Positions 25,901-32,953 of a DNA stretch of 64,000 bases are shown piece by piece (the stretch's first letter is position 1; the number at the start of each line of letters is the position of its first letter). The notes under the pieces were generated by a model. That model made no database searches, was not told where the DNA came from, and was given only the letters and a program-made list of their open reading frames with translations. Source of the DNA: Asaia siamensis (GTDB lineage Bacteria > Pseudomonadota > Alphaproteobacteria > Acetobacterales > Acetobacteraceae); assembly GCF_014635085.1 (NCBI RefSeq), contig NZ_BMCH01000001.1:186001-250000 (forward strand), in the 5' to 3' direction. The position numbers were made by a program, and so were the translations under genes.

Positions 25901-26262
25901 GCATTGAGCGCAACCCGAAATTCGCGCTCATCCGCCGTGAAAAGAATGATCGCAATTCCTCAGCACAGAAACTCGCCCATCTTCAGGCACTTTCACCGGA
26001 AGAGCGGTATGATTTCGTTCTGGAGAATGTGAAGACCATTCTGGGCAGCGTGCTGAAAATGGCGCCCGACAGCATCGATCCAGGGGCTCGTCCCAATGAG
26101 CTGGGGGTGGATTCCCTTGCTGGCGTCGAGATTCAGACGGCCATCAAGACCGAGTTCAATGTCGAGATCTCCCTGCTGGTGCTTTCACGCAATGAACCTA
26201 TCCGGGAAATCGCTAAAAACGTATTGCGTCAGATCAGTCTGAACGCTCTGGCCTCTGCCTGA
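19915..26262 (+). CDS. Type I highly reducing polyketide synthase, KS-AT-DH-ER-KR-ACP
   Basis: 2115 residues, one complete reducing module. The KS has C182 in DTACSSSL with H317 (ETHGTGTPAGDP) and H355 (NLGHTEAAAG). The AT has S636 in GHSMGEV and a VPFHS motif at 736-740, which favours malonyl-CoA. The DH has H934 (WLKDHCIDN) and D1099 (HPALLDGAM). The ER has an NADPH loop, HSAAGGVG, near 1561-1568. The KR has TGGQGGLG at 1764-1771, S1894, Y1907, and LDD of B type. The ACP has S2067 in LGVDSL. There is no thioesterase or terminal reductase. Order and size match mycobacterial mycocerosate-type synthases, which act iteratively on FAAL-delivered fatty acids; the FAAL in this cluster fits that role. 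The start codon has no obvious Shine-Dalgarno. The product is probably a saturated long chain; its fate is unknown. Confidence 0.93.
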   Translation: MSRKKTADIAIIGIGCRLAPNIRNVDELWSFLCAEGEAVSDIPEERWSVKRFYAEEIEAPSKTYMRRGSFLKRNIHEFEPLFFGISPREAQIMDPQQKLLLEVTWEAMENARVVPARLAGHKTGVFIGIFAVDAHAHTSSPYNLPTVRDHFAATATPSTMLSARLAHVYDLQGPCMSIDTACSSSLVALHQACRSLNEGETDVAITGGVSLMICPQTSIFMSKGHFIARDGRSKSFDAAADGYGRGEGSVVFILKRLEDAERDGDTIHAIVSSTGVNSDGRTQFLTSPDAGAQSRLMTEVLEAAQVDPADVAYVETHGTGTPAGDPIETYALAQSIARFKDEKLVIGAIKANLGHTEAAAGALGTLKAALCLRHQEAPPQPRLQNINPSIHLDEWNLDVARGGMRSLATTKSARYAGVNSFGYGGTNAIALLRRPETKKKATGRKGTAQRINGKIPFLLTAFSKTSLPLMAAAYRERLDASPAPALGDLAFSLATSRTLFRNRLLIMARDEKDLGAKLDSYLQDQRQDDVFQASVEAQSGRGIVFVYSGVGPQWWGMGRYLLHHAPEAVLAKARRCDTIFKAISGFSIVDEILKEAEFSRIDNTAILQPAIFVIQVLVTEYLAQQGILPDAVLGHSMGEVAAAYVAGALSLDDAVTVIYYRSTLQGTLDGTGRMLAVGLSAEAAQEVIAEQAPELCVAAINAPNTCTLAGPEEAIRTLSAHLSQKGLFNRILNVDVPFHSAVMDRIETDLKTALSDLSPRAATTPFYSTVQGALTADEHRVDSDYWFKNARQPVLFASAVEACLADGFTQFVEIGPHPVIGRSLKSVADKQQAKLSVISTLNRQEDEAKCLENAVANIILQTARLDWQAITAGALIDLPSYRWSREECWIENEREKRFRQGGNGHPLIGFGAMTPGKSWVVDLTELGVPWLKDHCIDNVILLPAAGFIESALAVGHEVEGQTGIVLENFEILAPLVVQTGDNPVMHLVYDELKKTLRFFSAKEEYSEMWLDHGQVDILSAAPWPMPVIDREEARECLAQGHDGAALYEKIRAHGFHYGPSFQTLQRFTVQGRVAYARIGLNEAELGDAEAYHLHPALLDGAMHALIGLVPESFSDHMYVPVGFERLSCFAKGLSEIVARVEITTISQSLIEATLRLYTTEGMPAAEIRGLRLAEVPRVRKEAAKAVETQQYFTKWTETEASILFAEPKTLLIAGHKTAAVKKLAALLEENGVTVLSVPRSGAITAETIGLEPGLTLDAVLYSADTAQDNAFDAIIDQINALVKFSNRLSLENVEKQPKLIFVSENSLFFDPEDVLARTARVNADGAALVGFFKGLVDERPDFRGKVIDVDTLSTPDALAALAAEILNEDSEAEVALREGRRFVPRFMPVEGQPDRNLAQLPGTPGIKLQKSRTGTLDGLYYKAFDVRPPGRGEITIRILATSLNFKDMLKGISVLPEKFLLDTYHTVEMGMECCFEVVAVGKGVKRFEVGKRYLTCHPGCFASHMTLPVKGFRVMPLDLFETAGRPLTVAEATGLPIAIATALYCLHDLAHLKKGEILLVHSAAGGVGLAAIEIAKIIGARIFATASNDEKRQILLDRGCEAVWDSRSLAFYEGILDVTGGKGVDVVLNSLPGEMQAHSLALLCNTGRFVEIGKKDIWEKRDLSQFSFNGNVSFHSFDLDLMMANDHRKAVSIFDRIPYLSRKFDTVILPHKVYPASEVREAFKFMSSAKHIGKILVSYEDLADVRAQRQPVRPIDPEGAYLITGGQGGLGLTTAAWLAAHGARHLHLMGRSKRDDAETLAKIKALKKAGARVTLHYGDVATLEDLARIKAAILEAGHPLKGVFHTAGVLDDRLVSKYTEESLRRVLAPKILGGRHLDELTRDCPLDYFVLYSSIVTVTGNIGQSSYLAANTWLDALASARRKAGYPALSVQWGPIAEIGMLAQEGSVVQFFETAGFRLLQGEEALSLLPDLLNRDRDTVAALAIDWETCFTQHGGIERNPKFALIRREKNDRNSSAQKLAHLQALSPEERYDFVLENVKTILGSVLKMAPDSIDPGARPNELGVDSLAGVEIQTAIKTEFNVEISLLVLSRNEPIREIAKNVLRQISLNALASA

Positions 26263-26282
26263 ACTCATCAGGTTATGCACGC

Positions 26283-26316
26283 AAAAAGCCGGGAGGAACT
26301 CCTCCCGGCTTTTTTT
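26283..26316. terminator. Bidirectional terminator between PKS and MFS genes
   Basis: A 14-bp stem AAAAAGCCGGGAGG/CCTCCCGGCTTTTT with an AACT loop has an A run on one side and a T run on the other. It serves the convergent PKS (plus) and MFS transporter (minus). Confidence 0.93.
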
Positions 26317-26339
26317 GTTTTCGGCGACGGCTTCTGATG

Positions 26340-27608
26340 TCAGTCGTGCTCGATTTCCATCGTCTCGCCGGGCAATTCCTTGGGTTCGATCCACGCGATT
26401 GCGCCAACCACGACGCTCGATCCGATGACGAAAAGCTGGGCCGAGAGAGGCAGGCCAAGCGAACGCCCGCAGACAGGCACGAGCTTGCCCGCCAGGCCCT
26501 GCCCGAGCGACCCGATGGCATAGCTCAGCCCCATGCCGAAGCTGCGCGTATCTGAAGGAAAACGCTTTGCCAGATAATGCGGCACAAGAGCGAAAACGCC
26601 TGAAGCCGCAAGCCCCATGATAACGGCGGATATCAGCAGCACCGGATAGGCACTGGCGCTCAGGAATGGATAGATCGTCAGCACGACCACGATCAATGTG
26701 CCGATAATGACGCGCAGATCGCCAAAACGGCTGGCAAGCGCCCCGCAGCCGAGCTTGCCGACAAGCGAACCGATGCAGAAGCAACCGATGGGCCAGAAGA
26801 CCATGGCCGGGCTCAGATGATGAACACTGCGCAGGATGGTGGGGTACAGGCTGTAGATCGCCGCTTTCTGGAACTCCAGAAACGACATGAGGGCGATGGC
26901 CTGTACCGCCGCCATGGTCAGGACGAATTTCACCTTTGCCGCAGGCGCAGCCTCGGTGGCGTTGAGACGCTGTTCCTGCTTCAGTTTCCAGACCGGGCTC
27001 TCCTGCACGCCGATACGGATAAAGAGAGCGAGCAAGGCAGGGGCGAGGCCGATGAAGAAAAGCAGGCGCCACGAGTAATGCGGCAGGATGATCGCCTGTG
27101 CCGCGGTTGCTGCGAGAAAGCCCAATTCATAGCCCGACATCATGATGGCCGATGCCATGGCGCGGCTTCGGCCCGGCACGCTCTCCATCAGCAGGGCAGC
27201 TGAAGCAGTCCATTCGCCGCCAAAGCCGATACCGAACAGAAACTGGATGACAATCATGCTGATCAGGCCGTTGGAAAAGCCGGTCGCAGCCGAGAACACG
27301 CCAAACCAGAGCACCCCCAGAAGGAAGGCGAGCCGACGTCCGTAGCGATCAGCCAGCCAGCCCCATCCCGTATTGCCTATGGCCCGGCCAAGACTCTGGG
27401 CCAGCAGGACCGACCCCATGGCGCTGATCGTCACTCCGAAATCATGAGAGATGTCAGGCAGTGTCAGAAGCAGGGCCGTCTGGTCAAAAGCGTCGAGAAA
27501 CCAGCCGAGGAAAGCCGCAATCGTGACGCGCCAATAGGGCTTGAGGGCGACGAGTGGCGGGTAGGCAAGGAGATGTGACAGGGGCGAAGGGCGGGCGGAG
27601 GCCGACAT
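26340..27608 (-). CDS. MFS transporter (metabolite:H+ symporter type)
   Basis: This 422-residue protein has about 12 hydrophobic segments. MFS motif A is present between TM2 and TM3 (GWLADRYGRR). TM1 starts FLGWFLDAFDQTALLLTLP, and the D-x-x-D and G-rich TM5 (GYELGFLAATAAQAII) place it near the sialate/aromatic-acid/shikimate-type symporters. A mid-protein cytoplasmic loop (about 205-235) separates two six-helix halves. The substrate cannot be assigned. It converges on the PKS gene and has its own promoter region shared with the divergent EAL-like gene, so an export role for the PKS product is not supported by orientation; uptake of an organic acid is at least as likely. Confidence 0.85.
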   Translation of the reverse strand: MSASARPSPLSHLLAYPPLVALKPYWRVTIAAFLGWFLDAFDQTALLLTLPDISHDFGVTISAMGSVLLAQSLGRAIGNTGWGWLADRYGRRLAFLLGVLWFGVFSAATGFSNGLISMIVIQFLFGIGFGGEWTASAALLMESVPGRSRAMASAIMMSGYELGFLAATAAQAIILPHYSWRLLFFIGLAPALLALFIRIGVQESPVWKLKQEQRLNATEAAPAAKVKFVLTMAAVQAIALMSFLEFQKAAIYSLYPTILRSVHHLSPAMVFWPIGCFCIGSLVGKLGCGALASRFGDLRVIIGTLIVVVLTIYPFLSASAYPVLLISAVIMGLAASGVFALVPHYLAKRFPSDTRSFGMGLSYAIGSLGQGLAGKLVPVCGRSLGLPLSAQLFVIGSSVVVGAIAWIEPKELPGETMEIEHD

Positions 27609-27771
27609 GGTCTCGTCCTTGAACAGAAAGGAAAACGAAGGGAGAGCGACGTAAGCGCGTCAGATAGCGGACCGTTTCACTCCCTATTCTGCATTGCCGT
27701 TTCTGAAAAATCGAGTCCTGATCTCACGAGCGCGTGTGCTGCGGGTGATCAGGACAGCATGTTTGGTGATG

Positions 27772-27802
27772 GTTAACAGCTTGTTAGAGGTCTGCTGTTA
27801 AC
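27772..27802. promoter_or_regulatory. Inverted repeat GTTAACAGC-n13-GCTGTTAAC
   Basis: A 9-bp perfect inverted repeat with a 13-bp spacer lies in the divergent region between the MFS and EAL-like genes, 33 bp before the latter's start. The arm spacing fits a dimeric repressor site better than a terminator, since no T tract follows. Confidence 0.5.
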
Positions 27803-27834
27803 GTCTTTCCCTGTGCCATAATGGGGAAAAGCAG

Positions 27835-28818
27835 ATGCATGACACGGGGCAGTCCGGATTTGTCCCGGGTTCAGGCGAACGGGACGCCGATCGGGTGGGG
27901 CCTGTGTCTTTCTCGCATGAAAACCATGCTCCGTTGCCCAGCGGCCTTCCTGCCCCTGCAAAGGGAGCGGCAGGAAAAGGCGCACGAGGCCCAAATGCCT
28001 CCGGCTCTCGTCGAATCCGCACCGGGGCAAAAACCAGGGCACGCCTGCAGGTGCCTGAAACGCGCTGGATAAGTCGTTTCGGCCTGCGCGACGACGCCGT
28101 TCATCAGATCGGATGGGAAGCAGAGCCTGATATTTCTGCCATTGTCAGGCATAGACGCCAGGGCGAGATGCGACCGCGCCCTCAGGGTTCAGGCGTTGCC
28201 GAAACGGATCTGACGCGACTGCATGAGATCTGTCGACAAACGGCCCCACTCGTGACCTCCGCAAAAACGGCACACTCAATCACCATGACACTCGCCGACC
28301 CGATGGCACCTGACAATGATTTCGTCTCGGCATTGCAGAAAATCTTCGCAGAGACGGCGTTCCCTCCCGAAGCGTTGCGACTCACGCTTCATGAGCAGCG
28401 TCTCGCTGCCGATAGTCGTGATCTGGCTCTGGCTCTTGCCATTCTCATTGACTGGGGGGTCGAAATCTGGGTGACCCGCTTCGGGCAGGATCCTTCCAGT
28501 CTGAGTCTGCTTCGAGAGCGTGCCGCATCTGGTCTTGTTTCAGGCATCAGCATGGATGCCGCCCTCGTCATGACACCCACCGGGTTGTGGCGCCCCCTCG
28601 ATTCCAATCCCCCTCCCGACAGGCTCGACCCGGTGGCGACGCGGTTTTTCGCTGCAAGCTGCGAGGCAATGCATGCTCTGGGTCTCAAGACCCATCTGGG
28701 CCGGATCACCTCTTCGGCGCAGTTCGCCTTTGCGCTTTCCGCCGGGTTTGACGAAATGGGGGGACATTGCCGCGAGCTTGACCGTATTGCGTCTCGTGAG
28801 GCACTGCCCTGTCCCTGA
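27835..28818 (+). CDS. Degenerate EAL-domain-like protein
   Basis: Up to 327 residues. Residues from about 120 have the outline of an EAL phosphodiesterase domain: PEALRLTLHEQRLAADS (EAL-helix region), ILIDWGVEIWVTRFGQDPSSLSLL in place of the usual lxxLGxxxxxDDFGTGxSSLxxL, then a SGLVSGISMD strand and MHALGLKTHL where active enzymes have LGxxxxAEGVE. The catalytic E-x-L, the DDF aspartates and the AEGVE glutamate are missing, so it should not hydrolyse c-di-GMP; it may bind it or act as a protein partner. The first ~75 residues are low-complexity and basic, so the true start may be further in. It stands alone upstream of hemA. Confidence 0.6.
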   Translation: MHDTGQSGFVPGSGERDADRVGPVSFSHENHAPLPSGLPAPAKGAAGKGARGPNASGSRRIRTGAKTRARLQVPETRWISRFGLRDDAVHQIGWEAEPDISAIVRHRRQGEMRPRPQGSGVAETDLTRLHEICRQTAPLVTSAKTAHSITMTLADPMAPDNDFVSALQKIFAETAFPPEALRLTLHEQRLAADSRDLALALAILIDWGVEIWVTRFGQDPSSLSLLRERAASGLVSGISMDAALVMTPTGLWRPLDSNPPPDRLDPVATRFFAASCEAMHALGLKTHLGRITSSAQFAFALSAGFDEMGGHCRELDRIASREALPCP

Positions 28819-28961
28819 CGCAGGGCTCACTGGCTTGATTGCAGGGCATGTCTGGCGTCGGGTGCAGTCCTCTCTCTAGGGGAGCGCCCATAACGTGAGT
28901 TTAACTTGCCCTGCAACGACTTAACCTGTTCTGCGCTAGGTGCTGAAGAGAAGGAGAAGAG

Positions 28962-30182
28962 ATGGCGCAGGCAGATGCGGTCTATGACCGGTATTTCCAG
29001 ACAGCCCTTGATGGGCTCAAGGCAGATGGCAGCTATCGGCATTTCGCCGAGCTCGAGCGTCATGCAGGCCAGTTTCCTCATGCCTATCATCATGGGTTGA
29101 AACGCGACATCACGGTCTGGTGCTCCAACGACTATCTCGGCATGGGTCAGCATCCTGACGTGCTCAAGGCCATGCATGAGAGCCTCGAGCGCAGCGGCGC
29201 CGGGGCTGGTGGCACACGCAACATCTCCGGCACCAATCATGAGCACGTGGCGCTCGAAGCCGAACTTGCCTCGCTGCATGGCAAGGAAGCCGCGCTGTTG
29301 TTCAACTCGGGCTATCTGTCGAACTGGGCGACGCTCGGGACAATTGCTGCCCGCCTCAAGGGCTGCGTCGTACTTTCCGATGCTGCCAACCATGCGTCGA
29401 TGATCGAAGGCATACGCCATTCCCGTGCGGAAAAAATGATCTTCCGCCATAACGACGTGGCCGATCTCGAGGAAAAGCTGAAGGCGATTCCTCTGGAGAC
29501 ACCCAAGATCGTGGCGTTTGAGTCGGTCTATTCGATGGATGGCGATATCGCGCCTATCGAAGAGATCTGCGATCTGGCCGACCGGTACAACGCCCTGACC
29601 TATCTCGACGAGGTCCATGCTGTAGGCCTGTATGGCCATCAGGGTGGTGGCGTAGCCGAAGAGCGCGGCATAGCGCATCGGCTCTCGGTCATCGAGGGGA
29701 CGCTCGGCAAGGGCTTCGGCGTTGTCGGTGGGTATATCACCGGCACAGCGGCACTTTGCGATTTCGTGCGCTCTTTTGCCTCAGGGTTTATCTTCTCCAC
29801 GGCGTTGCCGCCGATGGTGGCCGCAGGCGCGCTCGCCAGCATCCGCCATCTGCGCCAGAGTCAGGCCGAGCGTTCGGCGCACCGTCAGGCCGTCGCCTGG
29901 CTACGCGAGAGCCTTGATCGCGCGAATATCCCCCATCTGGCTAATCCGTCTCATATCGTGCCGGTCATGGTGGGGGATGCCACGCGCTGCCGGGCGCTTT
30001 CCGACGCGTTGCTGCAGCGCTTTGGTCATTACATTCAGCCGATCAATTATCCGACCGTCCCCCGTGGAACAGAGCGCCTGCGCATCACGCCAGGCCCGCT
30101 GCACAGTCGCGAGGATATCGACTCTCTCGTATCGGCGCTTTCGGTTCTATGGCGTGAACATCGTCTGACCGCAGCGGCCTGA
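28962..30182 (+). CDS. hemA: 5-aminolevulinate synthase
   Basis: This 406-residue alpha-oxoamine synthase condenses glycine and succinyl-CoA to 5-aminolevulinate in the C4 route of alphaproteobacteria. The glycine-rich GAGAGGTRNISGTNHEHVALE, the DEVHAVGLYG stretch with the PLP-binding Asp, and the Schiff-base lysine K250 in EGTLGKGFGVVGGY are all intact. The C-terminal HYIQPINYPTVPRGTERLRITPGP is characteristic of ALAS rather than of KBL or BioF. GAAGGAGAAG sits just before the ATG. Full family length. It supplies tetrapyrroles for heme and for the siroheme synthase encoded 7 kb away. It is probably monocistronic, with a hairpin after the stop. Confidence 0.96.
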   Translation: MAQADAVYDRYFQTALDGLKADGSYRHFAELERHAGQFPHAYHHGLKRDITVWCSNDYLGMGQHPDVLKAMHESLERSGAGAGGTRNISGTNHEHVALEAELASLHGKEAALLFNSGYLSNWATLGTIAARLKGCVVLSDAANHASMIEGIRHSRAEKMIFRHNDVADLEEKLKAIPLETPKIVAFESVYSMDGDIAPIEEICDLADRYNALTYLDEVHAVGLYGHQGGGVAEERGIAHRLSVIEGTLGKGFGVVGGYITGTAALCDFVRSFASGFIFSTALPPMVAAGALASIRHLRQSQAERSAHRQAVAWLRESLDRANIPHLANPSHIVPVMVGDATRCRALSDALLQRFGHYIQPINYPTVPRGTERLRITPGPLHSREDIDSLVSALSVLWREHRLTAAA

Positions 30183-30189
30183 GTGGCAT

Positions 30190-30210
30190 CGGGGGTGTCC
30201 TGCACCCCCG
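30190..30210 (+). terminator. GC hairpin after hemA
   Basis: An 8-bp stem CGGGGGTG/CACCCCCG with a 5-nt loop lies 7 bp after the hemA stop. The tail (CTCCTGCTCT) is only weakly T-rich. Confidence 0.6.
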
Positions 30211-30390
30211 CTCCTGCTCTCGCCTGAGACCCCGACAGTGCTGGCGCTGCAACGGTCGCGGCGGTGCCCGCGTTCCGCCTGGTGCCATGTCGATGGGGGC
30301 GGCCTTGCGCCGCTGCGCATTGCCCGGCCTGCCTGCTCTGTTATAGGCAAAGGCCTTCATTTCGATCTGTCTCCCGCAAGGAAGTCTCCG

Positions 30391-32829
30391 ATGCTGCCCA
30401 TTTCACGAGCACCATCGTGCCGCGCCCTGTTCGCGGCGCTCATGATTCTGATGTCCGGTCTCTTCGCCGGTATGGTGCCTTCTGCCCAGGCGCAGACGGC
30501 GCCCGCGACCACGGCGGCGCCTCATATTACCGCCGAACAGGCCAGACAACTCGCCTCGGTTCTCAATGACGAGACCAGACGCAAGGAATTTCTCACCACC
30601 TTGCAGAATCTGACCCAGGCGCAGCAGGGCGGAACCCAGGGAGCGAATGGCCCCTCGAAACTGAAGCCGGACGGGTTGGGCGCGGAGATACTTGGCAGCG
30701 CGACCGACTGGAGCCGCCTTGCCAGTGCGCAGGCACATTCGCTGTTGCGGACGGTTGTCGATGTCCGTGCGATTGGCCCCTGGTGGCGCCATATGCGCAA
30801 CAGCGAAGCCGATCGCAAGGAATCCCTGAAGCTTCTTCTTCGGGCGCTGGGGCTCGCTTTTGTCAGTACGGGCCTGTTCTATGCGCTGCGTTTCCTCCTG
30901 CGTGGTCCTCGCGGACGGATCGAGGCCATGGCCCGCATCAAGGGGCGCGCGGCCCTGATCAAGGGGGAGGACGATCGTCAGGCGGCTGAGGAAGCGGTTG
31001 AGCGTGAGGCCGCCTCGACACCTTCCGAAGCCACCGGAGAGTCGGAAGAAGGGCAGGACAAGGAGCGTCTGTCGCGCTTGCGTCATCAGGGGGCACTGGC
31101 CCGCCTCATGCTGGTGCTCAAACGTCTTCCCTACAGTCTGCTCTGCCTGATTCTCGACAGCCTGCCTGTGCTCGTTGTGCCGTTCATTGCGCTGCTGATC
31201 ATCGTGATCGACCCCGATGCCGATGAATCAACCACGGGGCTGCTGCGTGCGCTCAGCATAACGGCCCTGATCGCCGGTGGGCTGATCGTGGCCGTCAGGA
31301 CTGTTCTGGCGCCCAGGCGCCCCTGGCTGCGCCTTGCCCTGCTATCTGACTCAGCTGCCGTCTTTCTGTTCGACTGGACGCGGCTGCTCGTGATCACCAC
31401 GGGCATCTCGGCAGCAGCCCTCGAGACGCTCGATGATTGCGGCCTGCCGGATCGTGTTGTCGAGGCCCTGCTCAAGATCGTAACGTTAGTGCTGCATCTG
31501 ATGGTTGCCGTCATGATCATGCGCAGCCGCCCACGCGTCATGCGTCTGTGTGACCGGGGCGACAGACGCGGCATCGGTGCTAATGCGCTCCATTTGTTCG
31601 GTCGCGTCTGGTGGGTTGTCGCGTTGTTCTTCGATATGGGGCTCTGGCTGGTCTGGGCAGCCGAGATCCATCATGGCTATGCTGCGATCTGGAAGCTCTT
31701 TCTGCGCAGTGCTGCAGCGCTGGTTCTCATGCGCTTTGTCAGCATCATCCTTTATGGCGTGCTCGAGCGCGTGTTCCGTACCGCACCGGGCTGGGTGGCG
31801 CTCAGCGAGGATACCCAGACCCGTTTCAGCCGCTATTATGCACCGGCTCAGCGCGTGACCTCTGTCGTGATCGTTGTGCTGACGGTCCTGGCTCTCGCCA
31901 GCGCCTGGGGGGCTCCGGTCAAGGCATTGTTCGGCGTCGGAGGGCTCGGCTACAGGCTGATCTCGTCTTCCATGACTGTTTTGATTGCGCTGTTTCTTGG
32001 CGTGCTCGTATGGGAGGCGACAAACCTCACGCTTGAGCGCTATGCCCGCAAGGTCGGGGCGCTCGAGGGAGGGGCCGCCCGTCTTGCCCGCGTGCGGACA
32101 CTGCAACCGATGATCCGTATTGTGTTGCTGGTCCTGCTGGTGGCTGTCATCGGCCTGACGATCCTGAGCGAAATCGGTGTGAACGTGGCACCGCTTCTGG
32201 CAGGGGCCTCGATTTTCGGCGTGGCGCTCGGTTTCGGATCGCAGAAACTGGTGCAGGATTTCATCAACGGCATTTTCCTTCTGATGGAAAACGCCCTGAC
32301 GGTTGGCGATGCCGTTACTCTCAATGGCACCTATGGCGTGGTCGAGCATCTGTCGCTGCGTACCGTGCATGTGCGCGCCAATGATGGCTCGATGAATATC
32401 TTTCCCTTCAGTTCACTCGGCCAGATCATCAACTACAATCGCGATTTTGCCAGAGCGATCATCATTGCCGAGACGGGCTATGAGACCGACACGGATGACG
32501 TTGTGGCGGCCATCAATGAAATCACAGCAGAGATGCGTGCAGATGAGCGCTTCGGTACGCTCATCATTGATGATTTCCAGATGTGGGGGGTGGATGCGCT
32601 CAACCAGACCTCTGTGACCGTGCGCGGTACCTTGCCGACCACGACGGCGGGGCGGTGGCCCGTCCAGCGCGAGTTCTATCGCCGCATGAAAAAGACCTTC
32701 GAGGCGCATGGCATCCATCTGCCTTATCCGACCCGCTTTGTTGAGGTGAAGGGGCTCGGTCCCGTGCCGCAGAAAGAAGAGACGGCCGAGCGATCACCGG
32801 GCCAGAACACGCAGGAGGCAGGCGCCTGA
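30391..32829 (+). CDS. Large MscS-family mechanosensitive channel
   Basis: 812 residues from the ATG at 30391, which has AAGGAAG 6 bp upstream and gives a proper signal peptide (LFAALMILMSGLFAGM, then SAQAQT); the longer frame from 30238 lacks one. A periplasmic N-terminal part is followed by a transmembrane helix (near 165), a charged cytoplasmic loop, and a multi-helix membrane region. The conserved MscS pore and upper vestibule come last: LLAGASIFGVALGFGSQKLVQDFINGIFLL, then GVVEHLSLRTVHVRANDGSMNIFPFSSL. It is larger than the ~290-residue MscS and resembles the MscK/MscM-like branch. It would release solutes on hypo-osmotic shock through the inner membrane. The C-terminal tail is short and polar. 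Confidence 0.88.
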   Translation: MLPISRAPSCRALFAALMILMSGLFAGMVPSAQAQTAPATTAAPHITAEQARQLASVLNDETRRKEFLTTLQNLTQAQQGGTQGANGPSKLKPDGLGAEILGSATDWSRLASAQAHSLLRTVVDVRAIGPWWRHMRNSEADRKESLKLLLRALGLAFVSTGLFYALRFLLRGPRGRIEAMARIKGRAALIKGEDDRQAAEEAVEREAASTPSEATGESEEGQDKERLSRLRHQGALARLMLVLKRLPYSLLCLILDSLPVLVVPFIALLIIVIDPDADESTTGLLRALSITALIAGGLIVAVRTVLAPRRPWLRLALLSDSAAVFLFDWTRLLVITTGISAAALETLDDCGLPDRVVEALLKIVTLVLHLMVAVMIMRSRPRVMRLCDRGDRRGIGANALHLFGRVWWVVALFFDMGLWLVWAAEIHHGYAAIWKLFLRSAAALVLMRFVSIILYGVLERVFRTAPGWVALSEDTQTRFSRYYAPAQRVTSVVIVVLTVLALASAWGAPVKALFGVGGLGYRLISSSMTVLIALFLGVLVWEATNLTLERYARKVGALEGGAARLARVRTLQPMIRIVLLVLLVAVIGLTILSEIGVNVAPLLAGASIFGVALGFGSQKLVQDFINGIFLLMENALTVGDAVTLNGTYGVVEHLSLRTVHVRANDGSMNIFPFSSLGQIINYNRDFARAIIIAETGYETDTDDVVAAINEITAEMRADERFGTLIIDDFQMWGVDALNQTSVTVRGTLPTTTAGRWPVQREFYRRMKKTFEAHGIHLPYPTRFVEVKGLGPVPQKEETAERSPGQNTQEAGA

Positions 32830-32953
32830 TAGCGCCGCCTCTGGTCAGACGAGAAAAGCCCTGGGGCCCCAGACAGATTGAGACTTGTGCTGGTGCCTTA
32901 AACGGCGAGCAAGGCTGAAAAGCATCTGGATTGTCGTCAGCGAAAGGGAAGGC

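Noticed and set aside
26340-27608. MFS transporter as exporter of the PKS product
   Set aside because: It converges on the PKS gene across a bidirectional terminator and looks like a metabolite symporter, so there is no positive evidence for that role.
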